Source: Blastocystis sp. Blastoise (Eukaryota > Sar > Bigyra > Opalinata > Blastocystidae). Taken from it: a stretch of DNA of 64,000 bases. A program made the position numbers and the translations under genes. The stretch is taken from assembly GCA_039096225.1 (NCBI GenBank), contig JBBPEB010000026.1, positions 135,001-199,000 of the forward strand, read 5' to 3'. The notes beneath the pieces are model-generated. The model searched no databases. It saw only the letters and a program-made list of their open reading frames with translations, and was not told the origin of the DNA. Positions 23,561-37,744 of this stretch are shown here, piece after piece. The stretch's first letter is position 1. Every line of letters starts with the position of its first letter.

Positions 23561-23599
23561 TAATAATAATAAGTATTATAATAATATTAACTATATATA

Positions 23600-24430
23600 T
23601 ATATACTTATAATGTGACATGAATAATGGGTTGATTATTATACGAGATAATAGAGTGAAATACATAATAATAAGTATATGTAGTATTCGTAATAGAATCA
23701 TTCGTGAGAATTATAGATAATGAATTGATAGCAATATTATACACTTTAAATCAATAATCTTTAAAGCTAGTATAAAGTATATCCTGATTGATCTCCTTCT
23801 CTTTGTGATTTACTTTATATATATATGTAGCTATATCAATTATACACTGGAAATTACTCTATATAATATAATATATATAAATAGATATATATATACATTT
23901 CAAAATATTTTCATGTAGTTATAATAATAATTTTGTTATAACAATACATATAGAAGAAAGAATTAATCTTTTATTCTTTTTATTTATATTTATTGTTATT
24001 CTATATATTATAATAAATAAATAAAATAAAATTAATAAACAGTATGATAGTAATCATATATATATATAGATACTTTTTAAGATTAACCATAAGTTCATTA
24101 GACATAATATGTGTTACTTGAATCTTAATATTTGTTAAATTAATTATCACAAGTTCTCTTCTTGTTCTATATAAGCTATTTTTTTCATTTATCTATATTC
24201 TTATCTTCATTATTATCATCATCTTCAGTTATTAGCATCTCTTCTAAATATCTAGCTTCTCCTACAACTATTATTTCTTCTTCTTAATTTATCATTAATA
24301 TAATTCCATTTATATGCTAATTTCTGAGTCTATACTTTAGTTTCAATTTCATCACTATATTCATTTCTTTAAGAGTAAAGACAGGATACATTATATCACC
24401 AATTATATAATAAAGCACATAATACATCAA
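23600..24430 (-). pseudogene. Relic resembling the ubiquitin-like gene at the window start
   Basis: The minus strand reads YYYVFHSIISYNNQPIIHVT near 23630, comparable in order and content to DNYVHLSI ... IIDDQPIVHV in exon 3 of the gene at 1-1284. NIKIQVTHIMSNELMVNLKK near 24100 is comparable to the start of that exon. Stop codons interrupt the frame between and around these segments (for example, directly after TSFKDY). I read it as a decayed partial copy; the similarity is short and judged by eye. Confidence 0.3.
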
Positions 24431-24842
24431 TTGCTATCTTCTCACCAAGATTCTTATTTTTTTCTCTCTCTACATATAATATATAGATTAACTATATTAA
24501 TAATAATAATAATAACTATAATAATGAGGATAATAATAATAATAATGAGGATAATAATAATAATAATATATATATATATATACCATCCATATCTAGTTGG
24601 TTTTCTGTATCGAGATCGACTTCAATTTCATTTAAACCTCTTTCTATATCCAGAAGATGACCCTTATGACCTTCTCCCATGGGAATGGAAGCATTGTGAC
24701 GGTGAGTTGAATCATTCCCATGATTAACACAACATTCCTGTGATTTAGCACGATATTTTGAATGTAAAACGTAGTGGATAATCATGGTTGATCTAAAAGG
24801 TTTCAGTACATATATATCTTCTTTCTCTTCCTTAATGGTATT

Positions 24843-24898
<56 letters not shown>

Positions 24899-25831
24899 AT
24901 TATGATTATCTAATTTAATTTAAACAAAATAATATTAATAATATATATTATACTATACTATACTATAGTATATATATATATATACATATGAGTAGGTAAA
25001 GGAGAGAGAGGAGAGTGGGGAGTTATTGTCGATTGATTACTTAACGATATATACTCTATACTATTCTTAGGAAAATATTTAGAAGGCTTCTTAGGCTCAG
25101 CATAACCGCGGTTATTGGAATCTTTTGAAGGGATTTCTACACTGTCGATATCTTTATCAATTTCAGAATAATTGACATCATCCGAAGTATATGCATATGA
25201 AGGAGGAGTGTTGCCATTCCCACGGGAATCAGGAGGACTGATGTGAATAGGTAAGTTACCTAGATATATAAATAAATATATAAATAATATATATAATAAA
25301 TAGGATTAATAATTTAAATAAAGATACTAAAAAGAAGATCATCAATTCTATTTGATTGGCTGGAATGAGGAATAGTATTTCCATCTCATCAGCTTCATTC
25401 TTTTCTTGCGAAATACCATTTTCATCATATTCAATAGCTAGTGGAGAATGTGCTAACGACGAATGAGAATTATTATCGGTCTCGTGGTTCTCTTTACTTT
25501 CATTTGAAGGTTCTTTTGATTTTGGTCTTCCATTCTCTTCTTCATATCTTCATCACTTGAATTGTTTATATCCCCATGGGAAAACAAAGGATGAGGAAGA
25601 AAAGAATCAGAAAAGTTCTTAGCTGTTGCTTCTTTGGGAGTATATGTTTCTATTTCTTCATCTGATGTATCCCCGCGGTAATTGTCATATGAATACTCAC
25701 TAGTTCCTCCAAGTGATTGTTTGTGTTCTGGGAATAATGATAAATCATGTTGATTGTAACTACCAATAGGAATTGAGCTATGGTGATCTAAATATGATGA
25801 CGTAGAAGGGGATACCGAAGGAGGATCTATA

Positions 25832-25834
<3 letters not shown>

Positions 25835-25867
<33 letters not shown>

Positions 25868-25895
25868 TAATAATAATAAAAAATAGAGAAATGAA

Positions 25896-25956
<61 letters not shown>

Positions 25957-26014
25957 CATTTATTCTATATATAATAATAATAATAATACTAAACATAATA
26001 ATAATAATAATAAT
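25835..26014 (-). repeat. (ATT)n arrays, intronic
   Basis: Several AAT arrays on the plus strand (ATT on the gene strand) between the TMD2 exon and the tail exons of the ABCC-like gene. Confidence 0.85.
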
Positions 26015-26238
26015 ATACATGGGGGATCTGGAGATACTATCTAATCGTTTGATTTCTCTAGAACTAGTAATAAATACTTTTTGTTCATAGAAATAGTAAA
26101 TAGAAAGGAAGATAAGAACAATAAGGAACCATGGAGTAGCAATAGAAATAATAATAACTGTAGATAATACACTCATTAAAGAGTTGAAGAATGAAGAAAT
26201 AGTATTAGGTAATTGACTATCAACAATGTATCTATATA

Positions 26239-26441
26239 AAATAAAAAATAATAAAATAAAATAAAATAAAATAAAATAAAATAAAATAAAATAAAATAAA
26301 ATAAAATAAAATAAAATAAAATAAAATAAAATAAAATAAAATAAAATAAAATAAAATAAAATAAAATAAAATAAAATAAAATAAAATAAAATAAAATAAA
26401 ATAAAATAAAATAAAATAAAATAAAATAAAATAAAATAAAA
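26239..26441 (-). repeat. (AAAAT)n pentanucleotide array, intronic
   Basis: About 40 copies of AAAAT (ATTTT on the gene strand), nearly perfect, inside the intron following NRFSKDM in the ABCC-like gene. The frames IL-FYF and similar are by-products. Confidence 0.95.
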
Positions 26442-27339
26442 AAAATAAAATAGAGTATATATACATATCCTTAGAGAATCTATTAATGATTCTTCCTTGA
26501 GGAGTAGTATCAAAGAATAACATTGGAAGATGAAGAATATTATCTAATACAGAATAATGAAGGGACTATATATATATTGAAATAATAATTAATTTTAAAA
26601 ACATAAGATTCTTTAATAAAAATATTATATATATATATACTTTAGATCCTCTGATACCTGTAAAGAATGTAGTCATAGAACGGAAGCATAAGAAGATAAT
26701 GGATAAAACACCAAGAGCCACGTATATCCATATATAAAATGAATGATCTTGATCTATATATATGTTTATATATTATTATATATATGTTATAATATATATA
26801 TATACTAAATTGATTTTTAGTCCAGAATGTAATCCAATAACTTCCAAAAGCACGTGCAGCTTCAGAAAGTACGAACATAGATACTAAAAGAATAAACCAA
26901 TTTACACCTCCACTTGCATTCATATATTGTTTATATATTCTCCAACCAACACTACCTGTCTCACGATCTTCTTTTTGAATCAATTTACCACCAGGAGCAG
27001 CTTCTGTAGAAGATGCTACAGTCCCACGGTTATTTATCTTGTTCTTTTCAGCTATTTTTATAGGAGTTGGAGATACAGGGGTATGATCAGGAGTAGTCTC
27101 TTTAGCCTATATAGATATTAATAATAAGTGTAATAATAATAATAAACATGATGATAATAATAATAATAAAATATATATAATAATAATAAAACATATATAA
27201 TAATAATAAAAACATATATAATAATAATAATAAAAACATATATATATATACTTCTTGAGCTCTTGCAGATAATTGTGCATCATAGAGTTCTTTTAGAACC
27301 CCTTTTGATTGTGATTCTGACACACTGGGGGATTCTTCA

Positions 27340-27852
<513 letters not shown>

Positions 27853-28297
27853 CTAAAAATAAAAAATATATATATAATATATAATATATATATATATATA
27901 TATACATCATATCTTTCTTGATTAAAAGGAGAATTAAAAAGAATATTATTACGAAGTGAATCATTAAGAATATAACTAGTTTGAGGGACATAAGCTACTT
28001 TACCGCCTAAAAAAATATTCCCGCCAACTATTTCCATTTCTCCAAGAATACCATTAATTAAAGAAGATTTACCTTTATATAAATATAAGAAAGTTGTTTA
28101 ATATATTTAAATTATTAATATTATATTATATTATATATATGTATTATATATTATATACCACAACCAACAGCACCTGTGATACCAGCCAAAAAGTTCATTG
28201 CTAAAAAAATATATATAGTGTATATATATATATATATACGTATATTAAGAGAGATATCACTCAAGCCAAATGATTCTGTAGGTGTAGGAGAACTCTA

Positions 28298-28350
<53 letters not shown>

Positions 28351-29750
28351 TGCATTTATATACAGCATTTTTAACAACACGAGAAGGCCATGTAAAATGT
28401 ACTTTTTCTAATTTAATTCCTTTTTCTGTACTTTCCGCTATATATAGGTATATATGTGATGTTAATAAATAACTATATATATACGATGAATATCTAAATG
28501 TTTTTGTTCTTCAGCTAAGAGGAATGTTTGTACACGGTCAACAGAATTAGAGGCTTCCGATATATTATTCATCGTCTATAGAAGAGAAGAATATAGTATA
28601 ATGATAATGTATTATATATATATATACTTGAGGGAACATAGTAACAGGAAAACGTAAAAGATTGAATCTATGTATATAAGTATATGCATTGATTAAATTA
28701 TAAAGTATTATATATATACATACAATGAAATACTAGTAAATGCAATTGGATTAGTAAGAACACCTCCTGTTAATGTATATCTATATAATTAACATATTAA
28801 TAATAATAATAATAATAATAATATATATACATTTATTATTAATGATATCAGCCAGAGGAAACAATACACTTACTATCTTTTCTATATTTTAAACATTTTT
28901 CAACATTCTTTTTTCCTGGTTGTAGATTCGATAAATGATCTGATATAATTGAAAGGAACTAGAAAATGAAAAATAATAAAAATAATAATATTAATAATAG
29001 TAATAATAATAAATATTTGAAATACTTAATTATATTAAATATGGAAGGTGATATATGTTTAAAAACTTCGTTTCGTTCTAATTCATTATAAATTTCATGT
29101 GAAAAGGATTCCAAGAACACGTGTCAATTATAACGGATATGGCAATATTTTCATTTCTTTTTGTCCCTCTTTAAAGGTATACATTTACTAATATAATCAA
29201 ATAATGAGGTGGTGTTTCTATTCCAAATGCCCATATTATATATATATATAAATATAATAAGCTTCTAACAAAGCATCAATATTATCTTCATTATAGCCAA
29301 GTGAATCATTCTCACCATTTCATTCTTTTAAAAAACTATTCATATAATAATAATTATTATTCATATATATATTTATCATGAATAATAAAAAATATATGAA
29401 ACATAATAATAATAATAATATATTATATAAAAAAAAATTATATACACATAATACATAACCATAACTAACTAATTATTATTTCGTTCTGTTTCTTTTTTCT
29501 GGTTCTGTATGCATATATGTGTAATAATAATAAAAAAAATAAGGATGATAATAATATATACCTTCTAGATACAATACTCTTAATACCATTTTAATTTTTA
29601 TTTACAGCCATACTCAAATTATTTAAATCAAAATACTTATTCTATATAATTAATACAATAATAAAAAAATATATACGTATATATACATCTTTATTTTCTT
29701 GTATAACAAGAAAAATATACTTCACAAGGACACAATTTCCCACTTTTTAA

Positions 29751-31080
29751 TTCTAAAATATATATATATATAAATAATGTTTTAAATATCAACTTGATTA
29801 TAAAATAATATAAAAATAAGCCTAAATAAAAAGATTAGAATATTTATTACAACAAAATAAGTAAAATAAATATAATATAAAAAAGTGATTACGTGAAATT
29901 AGTAAAAATCCACAATCAGACAAACAGAAAAGACTAATTAAACCATATACTCATTCGACAATCACTAGTATAACTATAAACGAAAGATAGATCACATATA
30001 CAAACTAATGAAAAAAAGAAATGTACACAAGAATACTTTTGAGCTAATAAGGTCATTCGAAACAGTACATTACCTTGTTCTGAAGCGCAACAACTTATTC
30101 AATACTGGATAACCATAATTCCAAATTGTGGAAACGAATTACATGTCTTCAAAACAAAAATATAAAATAAATAATTAACGCGCATACTTACTCTATTCAC
30201 GAAACAAATTGTTAACGTTAATTAAATGATCATACTCAACACCAAGAATGAAATTAAATTGAAGATCAAGTTTCAAATATTATTTTTTGTTTTGTTTTAA
30301 GAAAAATAGCTACTCGGCTATTACCGTGATATCATCACAATTAAGAAAAAGTAAATGCGCGGATTTTCTGGTTAAGCAATTCCATAAACAATATAAAATT
30401 GAATAACTATATTATATTGTGCATGTGTATATTGATTTGAACACAACCTTATATTATTTTTTTCGAAGATGATCAAACATTTCCAACGCAAATCCTACGA
30501 AAATAAATTCTAAATCATATTTTTATATTAAATAATTCCTATACTGACAGAAAATAAAAGCAGAATATTCATATTGACTAGATTCAAAGAAAAATTAAAA
30601 TAATAAAATTATTAACTTATTTTTTTTCTTTTTTTCTTTTTTATGACAATTCTCTTATAAACTTTGGAATATAGATTCCTTGTAAATTTAATTTGATAAT
30701 TTTATATTAAGTATATGAATACACCGAAAAAAAGCATATTGTCTCATAATGAATTACATGTTGGGCAATTGTGAAAATGTATATTTATTTAACATATACT
30801 AAATATTTTATTTTAAAAATGGAGTGGTTTGTGATTATTATAATAGAATTTAGAATAGATAAAGTCAACTTATTTCGGGTATTAAATATATAAGTAGAAA
30901 TTCATAGAAACAAAACTAATAATAATACAATAATGGTTCTTATAGAAGTTACTTGAAACAATAATGATAACAACATATAAATAATTTATTGATTTATATA
31001 TATATATATTTATACATTTACATGTATAGTAATATAGAATATAATATAATATTGTATATATATATGTATATATGTATAAT
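29751..31080. other. Intergenic, nothing recognised
   Basis: AT-rich, with a slightly higher G+C patch at 29.95-30.4 kb. No gene, RNA or tandem array is visible. Confidence 0.35.
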
Positions 31081-32130
31081 TTATTGGTTTATATCAGAAT
31101 AGTTAATATAGCAAGAATATAATATTTCATACAATTTCTTTTGATCTTGTTTAAGACGAAAAATATCTTCAACTACAGATAATGCTCGATATTGGTATTT
31201 CTATAAAAATATAATATAAATAAAATATAACATAAATTAATATTATATATATATAATATTAGTAAACATATATAAATAATAATATATATTAATATAATAT
31301 TAATAAAAATATATAAATAAGTATATATAACTTTAATATTAATATAAAAATATAAAAGAATTTACTTACAAATATATCATCATATTTATCATTCAAAATG
31401 GTATTTGTATCGATCTCAGTAATAGGAACAACCTTGAAATATTTCATAAGATTTCTTTTGTTTTTTTTGTTTCGAAGGGAGATTATTATTGCCAGTTCCA
31501 AACTGAAAGGGTCATATTTGATAGAAGAGTCCTTTTTCAATATTGAATACCAAACGAGATTACAAATCTTCGAAAATAAGGGATGATGTGTAGAAATAGT
31601 GTAGCCACTAGTACCTTTCTTCCACATCGATAACGCTGTTTCTCTCTCGGATTGTGAAAGCACAAGAGGAATCAAATCAAGAAATTTCTATATAAATATA
31701 CATATAATATAAATATATAAGAATTTTGATATTATGATAGAAATTATATATATATATATATATTAAGAAATACATAAATAATCTCTCTACTCATGAGTTT
31801 GGGCGTAACAAAACCGACGGAGTTTATACATAACTTTCTAAGTAGTATTTCAACATCACTACTACATTCAAGACGAGATTGATCTATATATATAAATAAC
31901 AATAATAATTTAAACATACCTCCACATAGTAGTTTCTCATAATAAGTGAAAAACGATTCAACTTCACTAAGAGTTTTGACCCGTAATTGGCGTAAACTCT
32001 GTAGCCGACCATCTCGAGCAGTTTCAGTTTCATTATTCGGGATAATACTGTCAGCCGAGATACTATCATCATCCGGAGATGGAAGAAAAGTATCTATTTG
32101 GCTGGAATCTTGAGGAGTGTTAAGGTCCAT
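31081..32130 (-). CDS. Unrecognised protein divergent from the transposase
   Basis: Four phase-consistent exons (31920-32130, about 31764-31883, a third ending near 31371 and a last near 31081-31200) encode roughly 250 residues. The protein starts MDLNTPQDSSQIDTFLPSPD with an acidic Ser-rich N terminus. A helical body follows, with LECSSDVEILLRKLC, a central segment YTISTHHPLFSKICNLVWYS, a basic patch SLRNKKNKRNLMKYFK and a C-terminal helix FRLKQDQKKLYEILYSCYIN. No known fold is recognised. Its start lies only about 300 bases from that of the transposase, in divergent orientation. CACTA elements often carry a second gene (TNPA type) that binds subterminal repeats; that role here is inference from position only. 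Confidence 0.6.
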
Positions 32131-32431
32131 TTAATCCCTATAAATATATATGTTTATATATTCAATAAATACGAAAAATTAAATAAAATAATATTTTAGT
32201 ATCAAATATCGAGTTATTTTGGTAATTAAGTACTCTAAAAGAATATTCCCATGATTACAAGATAGAATTATGGTTATTATTTTTGTAATTATTTTTTATT
32301 TTTCTCTTATAAAATAAATATAATCAATCTATCAAAAGAACTGTGAATACCAAACAATATAGATTATATTTAATATATATTTCTTAATAAATTTTAATAT
32401 TTAAACATTTTTCTTCCTTGGTTTTTATGTT

Positions 32432-35400
32432 ATGCAACAAACAACGCTGAAACGTTTCCATGCACACAGGAAGAAATCTGCTATACGTATATATGCTTAT
32501 TAATAAATTTCTATTATATATAGATATTATATCCTCAGAAAGCAATAATACGAATTCAATACAGATCAGATTACATGAATCACATAGAAGTATATATATG
32601 TATTATTTTGATATTTTCTCTATAAAAGTTTTTCTATTCCCTTTCGAATCATTAATTATAAAATGTTTTCCATTCATTATCAAATAGTATTATAATCTAT
32701 AAATTCTTTTATATATAAAAAAATATCAAGATTAATTTCTAAAATATATACATATATATTTCTATGCGCATATTTCTAGATATATTTCTAAATATATTTT
32801 TAAATATATATTTCTATATATATATTTCTATATATATATATTTCTATATATTTATATATATATATTTAGGTCTAATCGATACATCATTTATTATTCAGAA
32901 TGATGCCAATCCTAACGAGTTAAATACTATTAGTAATAATTTGTTAACTCGTAATTTCAACAATATAATAAGTATGTTAGCATTTTATATTTCTATATAT
33001 GCTTCTAAATACCTAAATCTTAATATATATTATTTGTTTTGTAATTTTACAATTTTTTTTTAATTAATTAAAATACTATTTAAACGTTTAATGAAAAATT
33101 GATATAATAATTTTTCATATAGGAGATAGTGAAGACAGCGGTCTAAATAAGCTTTTTTTGACATTAATGAATATATCAGTATATACATAATAATAATAAT
33201 TTAAAACATTATTTATATTACGTAGGAATCTAACGAAATTTTGGGCTGTAACACCGAAAAAGACGAGATTGAAATGGAGGCGTATAAGCTATGGGTAAAA
33301 CAAGAATTACCTTACGAAAAATTTGGCAATATACTAGAATCTTTTATGTCCGTCTGTAATATCGTCAAATCTGATAATAATATCAATATTGATATAAATG
33401 GTGATAGTCAGTCGTATATCCGAAGACTTCGCTCCAAACAAAAATTCTTGCCAGAATCATTACGATTATACATATGCCCTAAGTGTCAACAAGTAACAAA
33501 TCTTACGTTAACAAGAAATCATTTACCAGAAAAAGATATATTATGCCCACAAAATCCAGATATACTAGTAAAAGGTATATATTATATATATTATATATAT
33601 TATATATATTATATATATTATTATATTATATATTATATATTATATATTATATATTATATATTATATATTATATATTATATATTATATAGATATATATCAT
33701 ACGACGATTCTCCCAATAATACCCCGAATAAAAAAGCTGCTTCTGAATACGGATACTATTAAAGATTTATGCTATTATAATAGAGATGATATACTGTCGA
33801 TGCTTCGCCTTCACCAGCAAGAAAGCTATTATTTACCGATTGGTGACGATATGAGCCGACCTAGTAACTTTCCCGTATCCACCGAATCTATCCCGCTGTT
33901 TTTTTATGGTTCTAGCTTTTATAGGTATACACGCCCATTGTATGATAAAGCCGATATCTTCCTCTTCTTCTCACTTACAAGCGATGGTATTTCAGTTTTC
34001 GATAAACCTAAGAAAGACGAAAATAAATCAAGTTATCCCATTACAGTGAAGCTTCTTAACTATTCTCAGAAAAGGAATACCGATCATCGCCGTTTATGGC
34101 TTTATGGCTGCCCTACTGCTAAAATGGTATCTTCTGTTATTGATATACTATGTTCTGAATTCGAAATCCTTCAAAATGGTATTGATATCATATTTAGTGA
34201 TCAAACGAAAAAAAGAGTTATAGCTATTCTTCTCGATGTTTATGGTGATTATCCGGCAGTATCCAAAATGGTTAATACTCCATCAAGCGCTAATACATAT
34301 CCCTGCCGCTTTTGCGAGGTCCCAGTGTGTCGTAAAAGAGATAATACATTTCATAAGGGTATTAAGTGCTGTTATTCAGAAGTTAGCGAGTTACGGGACG
34401 AATGCGATAATAAAACGACGTTCTTCATTCCTATATATCGTCCGAATGAAACAGAAAATTCAACAAGGATGCTTACAAACTATATAGATGAATCTATTAT
34501 TGATTCAAATGTAGTCGTTTCTATTTCTGCACCTATAGAGATACCTACTAGCTCAATATACACAGATGCAATTAACTCTTCTCCTGTTTCTCTGAGGTCA
34601 AATACTACTACTACTACTACTACTACCAATACTGCCGATACTGCCGATACTACTAATAATGCTGATACTACTAATAATGTCGATATTGATGATACCGCTG
34701 ATACGGATAATACCGCTGATTCTGCCGATACTACAAATGAAATTACGCCAATAGTACCTAGCTTAAGTTTTCAGAAACTGAAATATTTTAATATATATGA
34801 GTCTACCTCCCTTGATCCGATGCATCTACTAAATAATGTTACTACGTCTCTAATGGAATTATTATGGAATTATCCGAATACCAAAATATACTCCAACTTG
34901 GTATATATTGCGTCAGAAGCAGAACAGGCTGAGATAATTAAAAAGATTTCGCTATCTGGCGATAACAAAAGGATTATTATGAATAGAATGAAAGAGATAA
35001 ACTCATTATATGACGTAGACACCTATCAAATACATACTATACTAGATGATTTGAATTTCTTTTCTGCTTCTTCTCATAGCCGTATTATGTTTTTCTCTAG
35101 GTTTCTTCCGCTTCTCACATCGGATTTTACGTGTGCCGACTCTCCACTTGTTTCTGTAATTGAATTATTCGGTTCAATTATATGCGATACTATGGAGATT
35201 AACCCAATCACCCAGAAAAACGAACTAGAAGCGTTCGAGAAAAGATGTATTCTGTTTGTCTGCCTTCTTGAGTCGGTATTACCCGCTGTCCTTATAAGTA
35301 ATCAGATGCATTCAATAAAGCATTTAGCTTTATGTATACGAAATAGCGGTTCGCTATACTATACGTCAACATGGGAAGCCGAACGATCATATAAAACTAT

Positions 35401-36355
35401 TAAGAGAATTACTAAAGGTACGACGAACTTCAATGAATCGGCTATTATAAAAATTCAGGATAGAGAATGCATTCAGATATTCCCCCCTAAAATAAATCAA
35501 ATTGAGAACAATCAAAACAATAGCGATAAGCGCTATACCTCTCTTCAATATCATGAAATGGCTGTCGATGGATACTCCGGCATACACTCATTCAAAGGCG
35601 TTAAGGAAAGGTCATTACCTGATCTATCCGATAAGGATATCCTATTCATTATCTCCCTCCTATCCTCTTCTTCATCAACTTGTATAAAATCAAAATTATT
35701 TTATCCATGTTTCGATGAGTCAACTCCTACCAGTATTATCAAAGAAGCGATAGATCATAACGTGGATATACAGCATAGGCTTATAATGGGGTTTAGATCA
35801 TTAAGACGATACTGTTATAGCTCAATTGTAGTTAACGGTGAAATATCATTTAGAGAATATATAGAAACGTCAAATGCTGAATACAAGAATAATTCGTATA
35901 TGATACGAAATATCGTTGTTGAGTTAGATTCTGGTAACTTCGTTATTCGTCCTTTGTTGTGCCAAGTTCTGTTTTTCTTACAAATTGAGGATATGATGGT
36001 TCTTAAGATACATAAGTACCAGCAAGGTAATTTCAGCCAAACCAGATTATATGGCTATTTCGTGAATCCCTCTTCTCGCATAGCATCGCTGATAGATAGC
36101 GAGTATGAATACTGCTTACTTAATGAGATGAAGCCATATAACGTGATATCTCTCGACTTTGGCGTTTCAAAAGAAATAGAAAGCCTCAGCAATAATAATA
36201 ATGTATATATATATATATTTAAATATATTCATATATATATTTAGAATCCTGACGATGAATATACTCCGGCAAATGATCAAGTCAATCAAAATAACGTTTT
36301 TAGCGTATCGGTCTTCACTTCATTTAAAGCCGTATTAGACGATGATTATATGTAA
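32432..36355 (+). CDS. CACTA-superfamily (Tnp2/Transposase_21-like) transposase
   Basis: The start at 32432 gives MQQTTLKRFHAHRKKSAI, followed by short exons, the exon beginning ESNEILGCNTEKDEIEM (about 33225), a large exon from about 33691 and a last exon ending VLDDDYM at 36355. A possible zinc pair is YICPKC ... DILCP. The transposase core shows IFLFFSLTSDGISVFD, then PITVKLLNYSQKRN, LLDVYGDYPAVSKMVNTPSS, YPCRFCEV, SLDPMHLLNNVTTSLMELLW and TSTWEAERSYKTIKRITKGT. These match the order of the Tnp2 family: the D of the first strand, the GD-P segment followed by YPCRFC, the D-x-MH motif and a late glutamate. About 1,000 residues look intact. An internal Thr/Asn/Asp-Ala repeat (34600-34740) is a variable linker. 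Introns are of the host GTATAT...TATATAG type. Confidence 0.85.
33576..33687 (+). repeat. (TATATAT/TATAT)n array, intronic
   Basis: Tandem TATATATAT and TATATTATA units form the intron after DILVK in the transposase gene. It ends TATATAG. Confidence 0.85.
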
Positions 36356-37744
36356 TTAAAATATTACTTTATCATTTCATTAACTATTTATATACATAAT
36401 TTTTATATTTTTTATATATTATATATATATTTCATTATTTTTAATTATATAGTTTCTTTATATATATACATATATATATTATTTTATTTAATATATTTTA
36501 CTAATTATGTATTTGTTTATATTCCATTACTAATGTTAATAATTTACTAGATTTTTGTTTTACATTAATAATACATTATAATATACTAACATATACCATA
36601 TTCAATTGTCACTCACAAATAAAATGATAATAATAACATAATTAATATATTTATATGTCAATATAACTATATATCACTTATACTCAAATTCATATTGTGT
36701 ATTCATGAAATTAATATAAAAATCATATATATTCATTCATGGCGTTATAGATTATCCATATAATTAACGATATCACTATTGTTTTTCGAAAATTTGTGAT
36801 AAAATAACAAAATAATTTTATTTCATTATGTTGGAAATAATTATTGTCAAAATGAAATATTTTCAACTACGCTTCACAGGCGCACCACACCGCTAGAATG
36901 TTTACTCTCAATATTATGAAATAATTCTAATTCCTATTCAATATTTTCGTTTTTATAATGAAAACGAGAATTTATCGTTTATAATTAATTAACTAATATC
37001 TATATATACGAATTATTAATATGCTGCTGGCACGCATATTTATTTCATAATAATCACGTTTTTTTATAATTAATTCTTAAAATAATTTTCAAGCTTAGCA
37101 ATAATAACTACAAAAAACAAATTTTTGATAAGTCATGTTCACTCATTAATAAAGCGTTTATTATAGTAATAACGTATTACCATACTTTAGACATCTCTGC
37201 TAATCAGTTTACTCTGTTTAAAATTATGAATAAGCACAATTGGCGCATGATTCCCAATATACCTAACTACTTTTTTATTTTAAATGCCATTAACACATTC
37301 AGAGGCATATAACATTGACTACTGACATATTTAGAGCCAAAATAATTTTTTTGAGAAGTGAATCAGTTTGTAATTTATTTAACTTTTTAAAAAAATTAGG
37401 CACTGTCGAACTCCTGTCGTGTCATACAACGCATATTGATCACATAAGCTTGAAATACGAAAAATAAAAAAATAAACAATGTTAAGATTAAACAATTTTT
37501 TTTATACAGTCATAGGTCAATACGCCTTTTAATTCCTTTTGAATTTTTTAGTTTTAAATATATATATAAAATATATATATAAATAAATAAAAAAATTAAA
37601 AAGAAATAAAATTTATTATTTTATATATAGACTATATTCAGTAAATGAATCTATTATTTTTTGGGCAAAAATCTATTTATTGTTGACTTTTTTATAATAG
37701 TATATATTAGTCTATATATATGTATATTAAAATTATTATTTTAT
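36356..37744. other. 3' flank of the transposase, no gene seen
   Basis: AT-rich non-coding DNA. A short GC-richer patch near 37400 contains GTCGAAC and CTGTCGTG. No terminal inverted repeat could be recognised here. Confidence 0.35.

Noticed and set aside
24060-24430. Use of a non-standard genetic code to explain in-frame stops
   Set aside because: Well-supported genes (MANF, acylphosphatase, TRAP-gamma, transposase) end normally at TAA and never use stops internally, so the stops here indicate decay.
26239-26441. Promoter or telomere-like meaning of the AAAAT array
   Set aside because: It sits inside an intron between two phase-compatible ABCC exons and has no telomeric unit.
30301-30370. 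Left terminal repeat of a small transposon around the transposase gene
   Set aside because: I compared 29.9-30.4 kb with 36.4-38.0 kb by eye and found only scattered short words (CGACA, GTCG), no inverted pair of useful length.
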